The translations under genes and the position numbers were made by a program. From positions 187,752 to 251,751 of the forward strand of contig JAAOMT010000446.1 of assembly GCA_016748015.1 (NCBI GenBank): a DNA stretch of 64,000 nt, in the 5' to 3' direction. Below are positions 45,041 through 57,492 of the stretch, piece after piece. Position 1 is the first letter of the stretch. The number at the start of each line of letters is the position of its first letter. The DNA is from Geosiphon pyriformis. Lineage: Eukaryota > Glomeromycota > Glomeromycetes > Archaeosporales > Geosiphonaceae. Below the pieces are notes generated by a model, which did no database searches, was not told where the DNA came from, and saw only the letters and a program-made list of their open reading frames with translations.

Positions 45041-46009
45041 TGTTACTGGAGGTTTTTGGTCTCTTTTCTTAAATGTTGTTAATGTCTGTTTGTTGTAAAT
45101 TCACGTTTTCTAAAAATAGTTGAACCTCCAATAATTGAATTTGTCTTCAAATTATCTCCTATAATTTGAACTGCTGGGCTTATAAGTGGAATAACCAATT
45201 TTGTGCCAGTTACTTTGTGTAGTTATGTTGTAGTAAACATCAACTCTTTTTCAGAAATTGCTTGTCTGAAAGCTCACTAAAAATGTGTAATTACTTTGCT
45301 GTAAAAGTCAACTTTTTTACAGAAATTTTGTCTGTAGGCTACCCTAATGATTGTAATATGGAAATAAAAGAAAAATAAAAAAAGTATAAAAGAAATAGAA
45401 TTTTGTCAAAAGAAACGTTTTCTATCTAGGCCTGAAGTCACTAACAGTTTATTGAAATTGGTAGCTAATCAATTTTAAAATGTTAGTTGTGTTGAGGAAA
45501 TTCCAAGTGTAATAATCAAAGGATTTGGTTTTCGAATATTTAATTTTATTTAAAATGTAAAAAGTGATTTTTTTTAATTAAGATATCTGAAGTAAGATAC
45601 TATGTTATAATACTATGAGAAGATATATTTTCTTGAAAAGAAAAGCTCTTCTTTTATACAACTTGTTATAGTACTAGTCTTTGAACTTGCACTTTTCTCT
45701 TTATTACAATTTGGGTGAATTAAAGATATATTTCAGTGAACTACAAGTTATTTTACTAAACTATTGATTATTTTGGATAATTTTTATTAATTTCGGCGAA
45801 TTTTGACTATGTTAAATAATTCAGAGTATTGTGTAATTTGATCATCTTACTTTTTATAATACAAATCGGATTATTGATTGAGTAATAATATTTGATAATT
45901 TAATTAAATAATAAGTGATATTTGAACTAATAATAATATATACTAATTAATAATAGAAATTATAAGGGTAATTTTATGCTAATTAATAGCTAAAATTTTA
46001 CTAGTAACA
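45041..46009 (-). repeat. Solo LTR of the X/B family in LINE L2
   Basis: 969 bp from TGTTACTGGAGG to AGTAACA, in the same orientation as the LTRs of X and B. No internal element sequence is attached. Flanks TTGG (45037-45040) and TTAG (46010-46013) form a 4-bp duplication with one G/A difference. It is more diverged than X and B, so an older insertion. Confidence 0.9.
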
Positions 46010-46590
46010 TTAGGTTTGCTTAGCTGGTAATTATAAAAAAAAACATGTTTTTATAGCTTGTCTAATTTTTTTTGGTGATAAGACTTGGGCCTAAATTGCT
46101 AATGGTTCTTCTTCTCATGTGGTTTTCCCAACTTTTTTTGGTACTGGTTTGTTTCCTAATGCTAAGGCCTCTTTGATGACTCTTGTTCCTCTTAGTAACT
46201 CTAATTTACATAACTGTTTGGCTTTTCTGGAGCACTTTTTAGAACTCTTGGCAGATTAGGTTTCTGAAATCTTGAAAAAATTGAGTTTTGTGGATTTGGT
46301 GTCTTTGCCTCCAGCTTTTTAAGCATTTCTTCTGATTGTCTCTACTTTTTTGTTTCATGTTTGAACTCAAATATAATGTCAGATAGTGTGTTGCTGCCTT
46401 CCAATCCTCTTTTTTTAGTTGTTGTTGATGAGGTTGCTGGTTTTAATCCGAATAGCTCTAGAATTCTAACTATTAAGGTGGATGGTTTAAAATCAAAAAT
46501 GGTAGCTTTGAAAATATTGATTAATTCAGTTTTGGAGAGATTAAATTATTTGTGCTTTGGCTCAGGTTTGCCAGCTTTTTTTTTGCATCA
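46010..46590 (+). pseudogene. LINE L2 ORF1, C-terminal part
   Basis: ORF1 resumes after the solo LTR with Ser/Thr/Leu-rich sequence and several stops. The frame at 46361-46594 is open (VVVDEVAGFNPNSSRIL). It ends just before the ATG at 46591 that opens the endonuclease part. No domain is recognised. Confidence 0.5.
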
Positions 46591-47340
46591 ATGAGTGTTT
46601 TGGTTTGGAAGTTTGCTATGTGTAATGTCCAAGGTATCAATGTCTCTGCAAAGCAAGCAGACATTGTTCATTGGCATGTAAGTTCTGGTAATTTGGTGTT
46701 TTTTGTTACAGAAACTAAGTTGAAGTCTGGTGTTAAGCCATGAATTGCTAGTAAGTTTAAAAGTATATAGATCTTTATATCTGGTTTGGAAAGTGGTTTT
46801 TTCAGTACTGAGGTGGTCATTATCATGAATAATTCTTTGGCCCATCATGTGTTTAAGGTGGAAGAAATTCCTGGGCAAGTTATTTCAGTACAACTTTTGT
46901 TTAAGAGCAAGCTTTTAGTTACAATTCTGGGTTTGTATGCTGATGCTTCTTCTGAAACTAGATTTGGTCAAGCTTTGAAGGTGAACTTTCTCAATACAAA
47001 GACTATTAATTCCAGCACTTTTGTGGTCTTGGGTGGAGATTTTAATAAAAATGAGTTTGATAAGAATGCAAGTTTCAAGTTCTGTTTGAATTTGGGTTTG
47101 GTTAATTCATTTACTGGCCATTATTTGGCAAAAGCTTCAATATGAAACAATTCAAAAGGGATTGAGAAGACCATTAATTATATTTTTGTTAGTGAGCATT
47201 TGTTTTCTGCTGTTGTTGATCATCAGATTAGCTCTGTTTCTGGCTTTTTCAATACTAATTACAGAGCTGTTATGATGTTAATTGGCTTGGATGGGCTCTT
47301 AGATATATGCTTAAATAGCTTATACAAATAGGCTAATAAA
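46591..47340 (+). pseudogene. LINE L2 endonuclease domain (EEP/APE type)
   Basis: Start of ORF2 at an ATG: VWKFAMCNVQGIN (catalytic Asn), then FFVTETKLKSG (Glu), then VVLGGDFNKNEFD (GDFN motif), then INYIFVSEHL. This is the apurinic-endonuclease-like nickase of APE-clade LINEs, which cuts target DNA for reverse transcription. The final SDH-type motif is not clean (NTNYRAV where S-D-H/Y is expected), and stops at about 46743 and 47145 split it. Confidence 0.78.
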
Positions 47341-49690
47341 GACTGTTGGAAGTTCAAAATTAGGGATGTAGATAGTGCCAAGTGGACTAAGTTTAAGGAT
47401 TGCTTTTTTGCTAAGCTCTTGGCAATAAAAGATGATTTCTCAGATGCCAAGAATTATGATGACATAGATACTATGTAGATAGTTTTGAAAAAAGTGGTTG
47501 TTAAGGCAGCTAATAAGATATTTTTGAGACAGTGATTTTGTAAGTTTTACTGTTTAAGAAACAAACATTCATCTAAGTTTTTTGAGTTAAAATTGCTGGT
47601 TGCTAAGATAATTAAAAGGTTGAGCTTAGGTGATGTCCTTGGTTTCAATTATTTTGTGAGAAAGTGGTCATTTTTGGATGCTGTTAGGGCTTTAAAGGTG
47701 AAAAAAATAGTTCAAAATAGTGGAAGGTTGATGAATATTCTCAAACATTTGTTATTAATTAGGAAGAAATATTGAAAGTCCAAGATGTTTGAGTCAAAAG
47801 TGGCTGAAAAGACTTCTATCAAAAAGGCTATCAAAAGGTATATAGAAAAATTTTGTTCTAATAAAGGTAGTATGATCAGAAGTGTCTTAGATTGGCTTTT
47901 TTACAAGGTGGTTCTGAATCACTTGGTAGTGAATAATGAGTTGGTTTTAAAGTCTGACAAAGTGAAGCTCAATGTTGATAAAATTATGGAGAGTTGGACT
48001 AAAAAGTAGGGTGTGTTATCAGTGGTGTCTAATTTCTGAACTTGTCAGTACACATTATTGAATTATGTGGGAAATAATACTTTTTTAGATGTAATGTATA
48101 CAGTCAGTATAAATGAATTGCTTTTGGTTGTTAAGAGTTTGCCTGATAGCAAAGCTGCTGGTTTGTGCAGCATTTTTAATAAACTATGAAAACATGACAG
48201 TAAAACAGTAATGAGATGTCTTTTGGAGCTTTTGAATATATGCTTGGTAGTTAGTGATGTTTTTGTTTTATGGAAGAAGACATGGGTTTTAATGATTCCT
48301 AAGCCTTATAACTAAAATAGAGTTTTTACAAATACTCGGCCTATTGTACTAATCAAAACTGCCAGAAAGATTTTTTTTGATAGAATTTTGTCTACATGCA
48401 GCAAGTTTGGCATTTTTTGTGGTGATAATTTTTCTGTTTTAAAGAGTACATCTACTCAGTCTCCTGTGTTTGTAGTTGGTTCAGTAATTAAGAATGTACT
48501 AGAAAAGAGTCATAAACTTTGGCTGGTCTTACAGAATATGTGCAAAACATATAACTCAGTTGGTTGGCACTACCTGGAAGCTAGCTTAAGGTGAATTAAA
48601 ATGTGTAATAGATTTATCAAATTTTTTGGTAATATACATGGTGATAAAATCAATTGGGTGATAACAGATTTTGGTCTCTTAGTGAGTTATAAAGTACATG
48701 ATGGTTTGGATCAAGATAAAGTTTTTTCTCCTCTTCTATAGTGGATTTTTTATGATTTACTTTTATGTGAAGTCAAGTAATATGAACATTTGTGTGGTTA
48801 TTGAATTGATATTAAATTTGTGGTAAAAACTGACAGAATTGACAATAGTGGTGGTTTGTCTTCATTTTTTGTGGCTGGTGCATTTGTGAATAATACAATT
48901 TGGGTTGGTAATTGTCAGGCTTCTATGTAATATGCCCTGAACATTGCCAATGAATTTTTTTTAATCAATGACATTTCTATAAATACTGAAAAGACAGTGG
49001 CTATTCTAATTAATTAGGATATTAAAAATGCTTTTTTGAGTGTTAGTGGCCAGTCCATTTTAATTGCCAAAAAAGGTAAAACACACAGATATCTGAAAAA
49101 TTTTTTTGTTAACCAAGGGGTTATCCAAGCTAAGTGTAGCTAAGGCTCATTTTAATGTTCGTTTTTTTGTCAATATAGTGCTTAGAAAGGCTATTATAAA
49201 TAAGCAGTTTTCTTTACTTGGTGTTGGCTGTTTTGCAACCCATTGTTAATTATAAGACCCAATTTAGTTTTGTTTCTTCAAGTGTGTGTTGCAAGTGAAA
49301 TGTTATAGTCAGAAAGAGTCTTAGATCTAAAGTGGGTTTGCCATGTGATTTTTCTAGTGAGACATTATATTATCCATTACTGTATAGTCTGAAATCTTTT
49401 GAGCAAGTGCAATTGGAGGATAAGCTGGCTGCTGTGGTCTCTTTTTCTAATGTCCCAAATATTATTGGTCATTTGTTTCATCATAAGTTTTTAAATTTGC
49501 AGGTTTTGGGTTGGGCTCCTTTGAATCTTTTGCAATTTTCTGTTAAGTTGCTTGTTAGTTCTGTAAACAATTTTTTGGTTGGTGTGATTAAAATTTTTTT
49601 AAGTAATAAGCTGTCTTTGGTGAACAATTTGCCCAATGTTTTTCATAGTCTAAGTGTTTTTTCTATGTTATTTATTCTCTAAAGAGCTTT
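47341..49690 (+). pseudogene. LINE L2 reverse transcriptase, heavily interrupted
   Basis: After a linker of short open runs, RT motifs appear from about 48060: SLPDSKAAGLCSI, RPIVLIKTARKIFFDRIL, then LWLVLQNMCKTYNSVGW, where the motif A Asp residues have become Asn. Next comes HDGLDQDKVFSPLL (motif B region). Motif C near 48880-48900 reads AGAFVNNTIWVG, where related LINEs have a DD pair. Then INTEKTVAILIN. Stops are frequent. An upstream segment at 47593-48009 is open but unassigned. Another at 49332-49682 belongs to the thumb or linker before RNase H. Confidence 0.8.
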
Positions 49691-51240
49691 GTATCTTAAT
49701 TCTGTTTATTCTTTAAAGCATTTTGGTATTGCTTTTGGTGATAAGCTCTTTGATAAAAAAAACTGTGTTATGGATTAAAAAACTTTCTGTTGATAGAAAA
49801 GGTTGGATCTTAGAGGCCTTATTCTATATTGGTTCGAGATTGCATTAAAATTTCTGCACAATAGGAATTCTTTACTACTGGCTTCTCTTATTTTAGTTCA
49901 GCCAATTGGCTTAATTCCAGAGAGTTTGCTAAAGTGTGGAATAATTTACATGAGATTTGATCTGATTCATTTGAGATTTATATGGATGGTTTGTTGAAAG
50001 ATACTGGCTCTGCTGGTATTGCTAGTAGTGCTGCTGCATATTTTCCAGCATTAAATATGTGTGTTGGTCTTGGAGTTCATGGTCTTGTCTCTTCCACTAT
50101 AACTAAGCTGCAGGCTGTCACTTTGTCTTTGAAATGTGTTCTATTTTTCTGCTTCTTAGTTGTGTATCTTGACAGCCAAGCTGCTATTAGTGCATGTGTA
50201 TTGAAGATAGCATTTGCTACACCAGATTTCCATAACCCATGCTAAATTAAGAGAAAACATATTGTCAATTTAATTAGAAATAAAGATCTTACTGTTAGTT
50301 GAATTAAAATTAAGAGTTATTTTGGGGTTTATAATAATATTAGAGCAGATGCTACTACTGGTGTGGCTGCTAATTCCCTTCTTTTTTTGCTGGTAGAAGT
50401 GTATGAATATTTTTTAATGGCTAAAAATACTGCTGTTTCTGACAATGCCCACCATTTTGTCAGAAATATTTATAAATCTATTTATTGTGCTTATTAGAAA
50501 ACTGGTTCTGGTCATAATGTGATTTGTGGTATACTCATTAAGGATATAGATTGAAGAATCATTACAAAAATCTGGCACTCTGACTTATATATGTTTGCTG
50601 ATTTTACAAGTTAAAAGTCATCCAATCTTTGTACCTACTTAATAAAAGCTGTACATGGACAGTTGCCAATGGCTGTTAAAAAATGATTATATGATAAAGA
50701 CTATTTTAGTGTGCTATGTTTATTGTGTGGTAAGGTGGAGTTGTCAGATCATGTTTTTATTTGTGCTTAAGATGCAAGCATTCAGAAAAAGGTTTTGGCT
50801 GAGGCCTCTACATAATAGATTGCTTTAGCAGATGTTTGTGTTTTGTTTTCTTGTGCTGTTTTGTGGATGCTCTTTTATTGTTTGTCAAATTCTAGAACTT
50901 ATGCTATTGTGTATAAGAAATTTGTACTAAGGGATTGGTTCATAGAGACTGTTGGGATTTTTAAAAGTAAGAAGGATGCTATCTTTACTATTGTGGATTT
51001 TGTAAGATGTTTAATGGAGCTGCATCATTCTAAAGTGTGGTTCATAAGATCTAAGTTTTGGGTTAACATAAAGAAAGCTGGTTTGGTTGAAGATAGTAGT
51101 GTGATATCAGGTTTGTTTTGTAGTGGGACATTGTTGCTGTCAGATAGGATGGTCAGAATACTTAGTATTATTGAGTTTTTTGTTGTTAATTTTGGCTATC
51201 AAAAGCCTTGCTTTTTTTATTCTGGTTTAAGTAGTAATAT
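49691..51240 (+). pseudogene. LINE L2 RNase H, zinc finger and C-terminus
   Basis: RNase H: FEIYMDGLLKDTGSAG, SSAAAYFPA, TKLQAVTLSLK (Glu to Lys at an active-site position) and VVYLDSQAAI, open at 49982-50245. After stops, CLLCGKVELSDHVFIC at about 50718-50768 matches the finger in L1. The last block, 50843-51240, is open (RDWFIETVGIF, MELHHSKVWF, FVVNFGYQKPCFF) and parallels L1 at 41.46-41.83 kb. It is cut by a second solo LTR at 51245. Confidence 0.8.
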
Positions 51241-51244
51241 ACAT

Positions 51245-52231
51245 TGTTATCAGACAAAATTAGAGATATTATTTAGCATAAAATTATCTTATAATTCCTA
51301 TCATTAATTAGCATATATTATCGTTTCAAATTATCACTTATTAAATTAGCAAAATGTCTGAAATTATCATTTAATTAATAACCTAATTTGTACACAACAC
51401 AAATGTAACCTAATTGCGATGATTAATCATGCAATATCCCAAACTATGTAACATTTAAAAGTTTGCCAAAATTTGTAGAAATTTGCCGAAATAATTGATA
51501 GTTCACCAAAATATCTAATAGTTCGCAGAAATAACTTGTAATTCACTGAAATGTATTTTAAGTTCAGTGAAATTGTAGAAAATAGCAAAGTTCAAGTTCA
51601 TAAAATAGTGTTATGACAAGTTGTATAAAAGAAAAGCTTCTCTCTTCGAGAAAATATATCTTACTTTAGATTTATCACTTAGAACTATTTCTACACACAC
51701 AAAAAGAAATAAATATCAAATAATTTGAAAAAAAAACCAAATTTTTTAAATTATTGCACTTGGAAAATCCTCAAAAACCCAACTAACGTTTTGAAATTGA
51801 TTAGCTACCAATTTCAGTAAACTGTTAGTGACTTCAAGCCTGGATAGAAAACGTTTCTCTTGATAAAATTCTATTTCTTTTACATTTCTTTTATTTTTCT
51901 TTTCTTTTCTTATTACAATTATTAGGGTAGCCTACAGACAAATTTTTCTGTAGAAGAGTTAACTTTTACAGCAAAATAACTATACATTTTAGTGAGCTTC
52001 CAGACGAGCAATTCCTGGGAAAGAGTTGATGTTTACTACAACATAACTACATAAAGTAACTAGTACAAAATTGGCCATTCCACTTATAAGCCCAGCAAGT
52101 TCAAATTATAGAAGATAATTTGAAGAGAAAATTCAGTTACTGGAGGTTCAACCACATCCAGAAAACGTAAATTCACAGCAAACAGGTATCAACAACATTA
52201 CAGAAAAGAGACCAAAAAACCTCCGGTAATA
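51245..52231 (+). repeat. Solo LTR of the X/B family in LINE L2, opposite orientation
   Basis: 987 bp, here reading TGTTATCAGACAAAATT on the plus strand, i.e. inverted relative to the other copies. It ends CTCCGGTAATA, a C-to-T change from the family end. The flanking duplication ACAT is perfect (51241-51244 and 52232-52235). Joining the flanks restores L2 sequence parallel to L1. Confidence 0.92.
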
Positions 52232-52235
52232 ACAT

Positions 52236-52388
52236 GTTAATATAAATATGTAGTATTGCTTTATCTAGCTTGAGTGGCTAGCCACATGTAGTAAGTGCAT
52301 GAGTTATGTTTAGTTTAAGCCATTTAGTTTGGTTTTATGTACTAGATAGTAGTTGGATTTTACTCATTAAATGCATTAATAAAAAAAA
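52236..52388 (+). other. LINE L2 3' UTR and A-rich end
   Basis: Matches the L1 3' UTR in order (TAGTATTG against TAGTGTTG, GAGTGGCTAGCCACATGTA, TTTAGTTTGGTTTTATGTACTA), ending in ATTAATAAAAAAAA. Confidence 0.75.
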
Positions 52389-53224
52389 TATTATAATAAT
52401 ATATATTATAAATATATAACATAATATAATTAAACTTGTATAATAAATATGATTAAACTTATGATTAAAATTATTATAAAAATATATTAGTCTAAATATC
52501 TTAAATTATTGTATTGTTTTATTTATATAAAAATAATCACAAATTTGTATCTAATTTAACATGTTATTTATCTTTTAATTTAACATGTTTTTTATTTTTT
52601 GATTTAGTACATCTTTTATTTATGTTTTTTATTTCTTAATTTATTTTATTTTTGATATTATATTTTTAATTTATTTATTATTAAACTTTTCTAAAATACA
52701 AGCTTTTCTAACTATATCACAATATAACAAGTTTTATATTTATAAAACTCTCACAAATTAATACTAAAGATTTTATAATATATTTGAATATAGTTATATA
52801 ATAAATACAAAAAATTTAATATACTAAAAAATTTAATTTATATACTATAAATTAGATTGAATTTTTATATTCTAATTGGTTAATAAATTATGTATCATTT
52901 AAATTTGTAAGATTTTAATATTTCTATATTTTAATTGATTAATGAAAATTTAAAATTACATGTTATATAAAATTATACAAAACATAAAATTTTAAATTTT
53001 TTTTTTCTTTTTTTTTATAATAATATAATTATATTTGTTTTCTAAACTTATGATTGTTATTATTAAAAAATTTTATTATTTTTTATAATATTATTAATGT
53101 TAATTTGTTAATAAAAATTATTAAATTTTTAATATTTTAAACTATATAGTATTAAGTTTATAATAAGTTTACTAAAATATTATTTAGAAATAATTTATTT
53201 TTATTAATTAGAATTTTAATATTT

Positions 53225-53345
53225 TTTTGTACTAAATATATATTTTAGCAAACTACAAGTTATTTTAATAAATTATTGAATATTTTATTGAATTTCTAAA
53301 TATTTTAATAAACTTTTAAATTTTATCTAATTTAAAATATTGTTA
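53225..53345 (-). repeat. Fossil of an X/B-family LTR core
   Basis: The stretch TTAGCAAACTACAAGTTATTTT and its surroundings align step by step with the CpG-repeat part of the X/B LTRs (TTCGGCGAACTACAAGTTATTT and so on). Almost every C or G of that module is replaced by T or A. It shows what complete decay of this LTR looks like. Confidence 0.65.
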
Positions 53346-53889
53346 ATTTTAATTTAAAAAGCCTTTTAACATATTAAATTTTCAATAAATAGATATTAAA
53401 ATTTGTAAAATATTTTTGCAAATATAAAATAAGTGATAAAGTTTAAAAACTTTTTTAATTTTATAACAAATATTTATTAATTCAGTTATTATCTTAAATA
53501 TATTTTATATTTATTTTTATATAAATTTTGAAATAAAATTTATTGCTTTAAGTTTGATTTTTTTTATTAACTATTTTTTTAATATAAAAATATATTTATT
53601 GTTTAGTTTATTAAAAGATTATTAAAATTTTTGTTGAATTATAATATTTAATAAAATTTTAATAAGAATAAATATTTGTTAAATATTTTGTAAAATAATT
53701 ATAATTATAATTTTAAAATATATAAAAAAATAATATTTAATATATATAGTTTTATATATTTTAAAACTGCTATAGCTAATTATATTATAATTAGTATTAA
53801 AGTTTTGGTTTTTTTGTATTGTTTTTGTTAATGATTTTAGAAATTAAATAAGATTTGTTGTTAATCTATTTATTAATTGTTTATTAATT

Positions 53890-54003
53890 CCTTTAGAGAA
53901 ATTTTAGAATTCTGGAATTCTGTAATTCTGTAATTTTAAGTAAAAAATTCTGGTATTCTGGAATTTTAGAATTCTGTAATTTCTTTAGAAAAATTTTGGA
54001 ATT
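53890..54003. repeat. AATTCTG(G/T)-type short repeat cluster
   Basis: GAATTCTGG, AATTCTGTA, ATTCTGTAA and similar units recur about eight times in 110 bp, some directly tandem. Likely an LTR-internal minisatellite of element E. Confidence 0.65.
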
Positions 54004-54074
54004 TTTTTGTTATTACACCTACTTCTAATTGGCTATTTATCTAATTATAATACTTCTAATTTCTATAAGTAATA

Positions 54075-56538
54075 TTATTCCTTTTTTTTAATATTGAGCT
54101 CTGTTAAAATTTTCTAAACTTTCTAGATTTCCTTTTTGAATTAGCTCTATAATTTCTTTCTCCAGAATTGTTTTTGTAATTCTTATCTACAATTCTTTAA
54201 ATTAAGCATTGGTTAATTTTTCCAATTGATTAATAGTTATAGTATCTATTGTTAAATGTAGTAATATTTCTGATCTGTTTCAAAATTTTATCCATAATCA
54301 GTAAATAGCTCTTGCATATGTGAATAATTGTTTTTTCTGACAAGTTATTTAATTTTTTGTAGTCAAATTAGATCAAATTTTTTTTTTGTTTTGTCAGTAT
54401 ATAAGTTTTTGATACTTAACTGTTGTTCCAATTGATAGTAACAAAAGTTTTTTGGATTTTGTTGTATCTATTAGTTCTAATTTTTTAAGATCAATTTTTT
54501 TTTTGGTATTGATATTCTTAGATCTTTCAATATCTTTTCTATCTTTCTTATTATTTTATCTACAGTATTCTTAGAAGTGTGATATCTGAAATATCACTTT
54601 TTGGTTTAATTTTTTTGCATTATTTCTTTGTTTTTGTATTGTATTATGTGTTTATTGATAGTAACTTTTAGGCTTGATTTCTGTTATTAAATTAGTTGTA
54701 ATAGTTGTTGTACAAGTAAGTAGATATTATCAATAATTTTTATTTTTTTTTGTTGTTTTTGTCACATGTATTGGTTTTTTATATACTATTCTGGTAGCTT
54801 AATTTGACATGTTTGCTTTAATAATAATGATTGGTTTTAGATCTTATAGAATTTTATCTGGTTTGATTAATATTTTTTGTATTTCTAGTTGTGGAATATT
54901 ATTGATGAATAATAATACTAAATTGTGATATGATTTTAGTTGATCTCTATATGCTGCTTTAACTAAGATTTTTTTGTCTCATTTTAGTTTATAAGCTTCA
55001 TTTTTTAGAATTTTTTCAATGTAAAATATTTTGTCTCATTTGGGATCGAATTTTTTATTCTATTGTTTTTCTGCTTTGGTACAATATAAAAGTACTTTGT
55101 TTTCAATCTTAAATTTAACTGGTTTATTTGGTAATTGGTTATCATGTTATTCTTTTTGTTTTTATTGTAACTTTTGAATATTATCAGCTGTTTTTTATTT
55201 TTTATTTTCCAAAATTTCTATTAATTTGTATGTTTTTTTCAATAATGTTCTTTGGAAGTTGGTTTCTGTTATTGGTTCAGTTGGATATGTGTTAATATTT
55301 ATATCAACTAATAATATTGCTGTTCTATTATAAACAAGTTCAAATAGTATTGCTTATATGGTATCTTGCTTCATTGTTCAATAAGCAAATAGTACTGATA
55401 ATATAAAAAAATTTTATTCATTTTGGTTTTCTTGGCTGATTTTGGTTATTACTTTGCACAATGTTTTATTGAACTTTTTAACTAAGTCATTTGTTTATGG
55501 ATGATATAGTAATAATAATGGTCTTTTAATTCTAAATTTTTAACTTAATTTTGTTAATGTTCTGTTCACAAAGTAAGCTCTTTGTTTTAATAATAATTTT
55601 TTTATATATTTGTGTTGACAAATTAAATTTTGGTGAATAAATTCGGCTATAAATTTTGCATCTGCTTTTTGGATTGCTTTTATTTCTGGCCATTTTGTAA
55701 AATAGTCCATAGCTATTGCTATATAACAATTGTCTTTGCTGATTATCATTAATAATCTGACTAAGTTAATTTTAATTTAATCAAATAGTTGTTCTACTTT
55801 AATTGGTTTTAGTGGTTCACTGGGTTTTATTCCTTTTTTTTTTTGATTAGCATTACAATTTTGCACATATTAAATGATGTTTAAATACATAGATGACCAA
55901 TAGTATCTTTTTTTGGTTCTTTTCATATTTGCTTCTTTATGAAAATATTTTGCTGTTAAATTTAAGTGCATATTAAATAGTATTGTTTTTTTTTTGGTTC
56001 TGTAATTATTCTGAGTGGCTAATTTAGATATTTTTTGTTTTTTTAGTATAATATATTTTGATAAATAATAAAATATTTTGCTTATTGTTTTATGTTGTTT
56101 TGTTTTTTTTGAGATAATTTTTTCTTAAACTATTAAGTATTAATAAAATGTTGGAATTGTTGATATTTTTATGTGTTTATTTTTTGTTATATTTTTGGGT
56201 TAAAATGTTCTTAGATTTGTTTTATTCATAATAAACTGTTAATATTTCTATTTTTTTTTCTTTTTTATAATGTACTGTATAATTGAATGATGATAATTTT
56301 ATTTTTCTGCATGACAGTCATCTCCAAATTCTTGTTTTTGAATTAATGTCAATCTTTTGTAATCAGTATACACATCAAATTTTTGTCTCAAATATTCTTT
56401 TTATTTAATAACAGCTTAATAAATAGCCAAATATTTTAGTGCTAAAGTTTTATAGTTTTTTTCAGCTGGACTTAAGTTTTGGCTGGCATATGCTACTGGA
56501 TGTTTTCTTTTATTTGGCTCTCTTTGTAACAATACTGC
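54075..56538 (-). pseudogene. Decayed Ty3-type element E (RNase H, integrase, ORF3)
   Basis: Traces on the minus strand in order. RNase H at about 56540-56400 reads AVLLQREPNKRKHPVAYASQN then LSPAEKNYKTLALKYLA. The integrase at about 55900-55000 includes an open piece at 55540-55749 (IAIAMDYFTKWPEIKAIQKAD). Its DDE positions are gone: KINLVRLL for GIDLVGPL and LLLKQRAYF for LLSDQGTHF. A GPF/Y trace with KVLLYCTKAEKQ lies at about 55060-55100, and ORF3-like remains run to about 54080. The RNase H begins abruptly at 56538, where the LTR of D starts, so D appears to have cut it. Confidence 0.68.
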
Positions 56539-57380
56539 TGTTATGCGATAGTTTTCTTGTTATATTTAATTGCCGATATTCTGTTTTAATTGCAATCAGT
56601 CTTTCGTGAGTTCCTCAATTCTATTTGTGTGATAATGTCACAATGTAAGTTATTTTTCAATTCCTAATTGTTGTGTGTGTTTATGTACTCCTTTTTAGAG
56701 GCTGAACTGAAATCTACCCACTGTTTGGGGTCTTCTCTGAAGCTATTCTTGAAATTGCCTAATGTGTTTCTCTAATCTAGAAACACAGAAGGTTAATGGT
56801 CTTTAGCACTTTTCCTAATTCTTACAATAAAGCTTTTATCAATTAGTAACAACGTGAATAATCTTGATCAAAAATTATTCTTTCAAGGGATTTAGTTGAT
56901 AAATGATAGTTTCATTCAATAAATAATACAAGTAAATTTCTGAATACTTTGGGTTGTGATAATTCAGTTTTAAATATTTTTTTTCATTTCTTTTTGATTT
57001 AAAGATTTCTTGGGATATTTAATTTGAAAGTATGATTTAAAGTGAAGTTTGTTGGATAAAATTGGATCTATTGCTTAATAAATTATGATTTTTATTACTT
57101 GATTCTCTTTTCTCAATATTAAAACTACTGTATATATACATGTTTGTAATTCTACGAGAAAACACATTGTAATACTTTCTTTTTGATATTTCAATCTGGT
57201 GTTTGCTGCTATTACCAGTTGGTGTTGGCTGCTATTGTGAACTGGTGCTTGCCACTATTGCAAGATGGTGTTTGCTACTATGTTAATCATTACTTTTCTA
57301 AGATTATTACTGTGCTATATTATGATTGAATAGTTTATATTATTTTTATGATTCTTTTGCTAAATTCTTAAACCATAACA
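56539..57380 (-). repeat. 3' LTR of D (left boundary inferred)
   Basis: The right edge is firm: ACCATAACA followed by the polypurine tract of D. The left edge TGTTATGCG at 56539 is inferred from the TGTTAT/ATAACA symmetry and from the abrupt end of E's RNase H reading. That gives 842 bp. It is unrelated in sequence to the X/B LTR and contains a 23-bp minisatellite. Confidence 0.62.
57197..57288. repeat. 23-bp minisatellite, four units, in the D LTR
   Basis: Four consecutive units begin at 57197, 57220, 57243 and 57266, each starting TGGTGTTTGCTGCTATT or a close variant, with a variable 3' end. Confidence 0.93.
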
Positions 57381-57397
57381 TTATTCCTTCCTTTTAA
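57381..57397 (-). other. Polypurine tract of D
   Basis: The coding strand reads AAAAGGAAGGAATAA next to the LTR. Confidence 0.72.
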
Positions 57398-57492
57398 GAT
57401 TAAGCTCTGTTGAAATCAAAGTTAATTTCTTTATTAAATTTTAAGTTACTATAGTGGTTCAATACTGTGTTATTAATTTGTTGTTGTAATTC

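Larger units (their letters stand above)
52389..54074. other. AT desert, probably decayed LTR sequence
   Basis: Almost pure A/T. Two relics are readable: the LTR-like block at 53225-53345 and the AATTCTG repeat cluster at 53890-54003 (both listed). The right end, GTAATA followed by TTATTCC at 54069-54081, parallels the inner edge of the D LTR (ATAACA then TTATTCC at 57375-57387). The 3' LTR of element E therefore probably ends at about 54074 and occupies part of this region. Confidence 0.5.

Noticed and set aside
43690-51240. TGA read as tryptophan (alternative genetic code)
   Set aside because: Many TGA stops do sit at Trp positions, but TAG and TAA stops are equally present in the decayed elements. 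The intact protease gene uses TGG for Trp and TGA as its own stop.
54101-54320. Separate host gene on the plus strand near 54.1 kb
   Set aside because: The plus-strand readings are short. The minus strand matches the end of ORF3 of the Ty3-type elements in position relative to the polypurine tract.
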